A stretch of DNA of 64,000 nt from Chryseobacterium sp. Leaf404 (GTDB taxonomy: Bacteria > Bacteroidota > Bacteroidia > Flavobacteriales > Weeksellaceae), in the NCBI RefSeq assembly GCF_001424145.1, contig NZ_LMQM01000015.1:915-64914 (forward strand), read 5' to 3'. Each line of letters opens with the position of its first letter. Position 1 is the stretch's first letter. Below the pieces are notes generated by a model, which was not told the DNA's origin, searched no databases, and saw only the letters and a program-made list of their open reading frames with translations. Positions 63,764-64,000 of this stretch are shown here, one piece after another. The position numbers were made by a program, and so were the translations under genes.

Positions 63764-64000
63764 ATGCCCCAATCCCTCATTTCTATCATTGTCCCATGCT
63801 ACAATCAGGCACAGTATCTTGACGAATGTCTGCAGTCTGTGCTCGTACAAACCTACCAAAACTGGGAATGCATTATTGTAAATGACGGATCTCCTGACAA
63901 TACTGAAGAAGTTTCCCGAAGATGGACAAATAAAGACTCCCGTTTTAAATATCTTAAGAAAGAAAATGGCGGATTGTCATCTGCAAGAAATTTTGGTATT
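63764..64000 (+). CDS. GT2 glycosyltransferase (cut by window end)
   Basis: The first 79 residues of a GT2 enzyme: SLISIIVPCYNQAQYLDECL, then CIIVNDGSPDNT and the ENGGLSSARNFG segment that precedes the DxD motif. The rest lies beyond the window. A separate promoter box is 18 bases before the start. It extends the polysaccharide locus to the right. Confidence 0.88.
   Translation, partial: MPQSLISIIVPCYNQAQYLDECLQSVLVQTYQNWECIIVNDGSPDNTEEVSRRWTNKDSRFKYLKKENGGLSSARNFGI

Overview
The window is low-GC DNA with the hallmarks of Bacteroidota, most probably a Chryseobacterium-like flavobacterium (Weeksellaceae). Pointers are a SusC/SusD pair, a type IX secretion C-terminal sorting domain, a bacillithiol enzyme (BshC), a GYDIA-type GHMP kinase, near absence of Shine-Dalgarno sequences, and promoters of the TTTG-N19/20-TAnnTTTG type. 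The genus is inferred from protein style only; no rRNA gene is present.

1-9.5 kb: the end of an unidentified gene, a Flavo-1-like RNA candidate, a tail-anchored leucine-rich-repeat protein, the rpsL-rpsG-fusA-rpsJ translation operon, a GT-C-like membrane protein, a Dps ferritin and nicotinate phosphoribosyltransferase. 9.5-21.3 kb: small lipoproteins, one interrupted by an in-frame stop, RmuC, a SpoU methyltransferase, 5-formyl-THF cyclo-ligase, a TrhO tRNA hydroxylase with an extra U32-type barrel domain, a DegP protease and RidA. 21.4-39.2 kb: an LptD-like protein, a cell-wall amidase, three tRNA-Glu genes around rpsT, a secreted superoxide dismutase, a SCO/YHS/small-Cys-protein group that looks metal related, AroQ, a DUF6364/PIN toxin-antitoxin pair, PEP carboxykinase, a run of reverse-strand genes (GHMP kinase, FabD, LysM protein, BshC) and a putative porin.

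39.3-49 kb: an isolated SusC/SusD uptake pair, then rimP-nusA-infB, whose promoter and leader hairpin can be read directly. 49.2-52.7 kb: a large secreted metallophosphoesterase exported by T9SS, and an orphan Hcp (type VI tube) gene.

52.9-64 kb: a surface-polysaccharide locus on the + strand. Ugd makes UDP-glucuronate, and RfbB/RfbA make dTDP-4-keto-6-deoxyglucose. Wzm/Wzt form an ABC exporter whose ATPase has a C-terminal cargo-recognition domain. Two methyltransferase-like proteins, an alpha-1,2-fucosyltransferase and GT2 glycosyltransferases follow; the last GT2 runs off the window. The genes from wzt to the fucosyltransferase overlap at their stop and start codons, so they are probably translationally coupled. 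This region resembles an O-antigen or capsule locus of the ABC-exporter type. No complete novel defence or mobile system was found. The best leads are the TrhO/U32-domain fusion, the methyltransferases coupled to wzt, the leader hairpin of rimP-nusA-infB, the toxin-antitoxin operator pair, the interrupted lipoprotein gene and the orphan Hcp.
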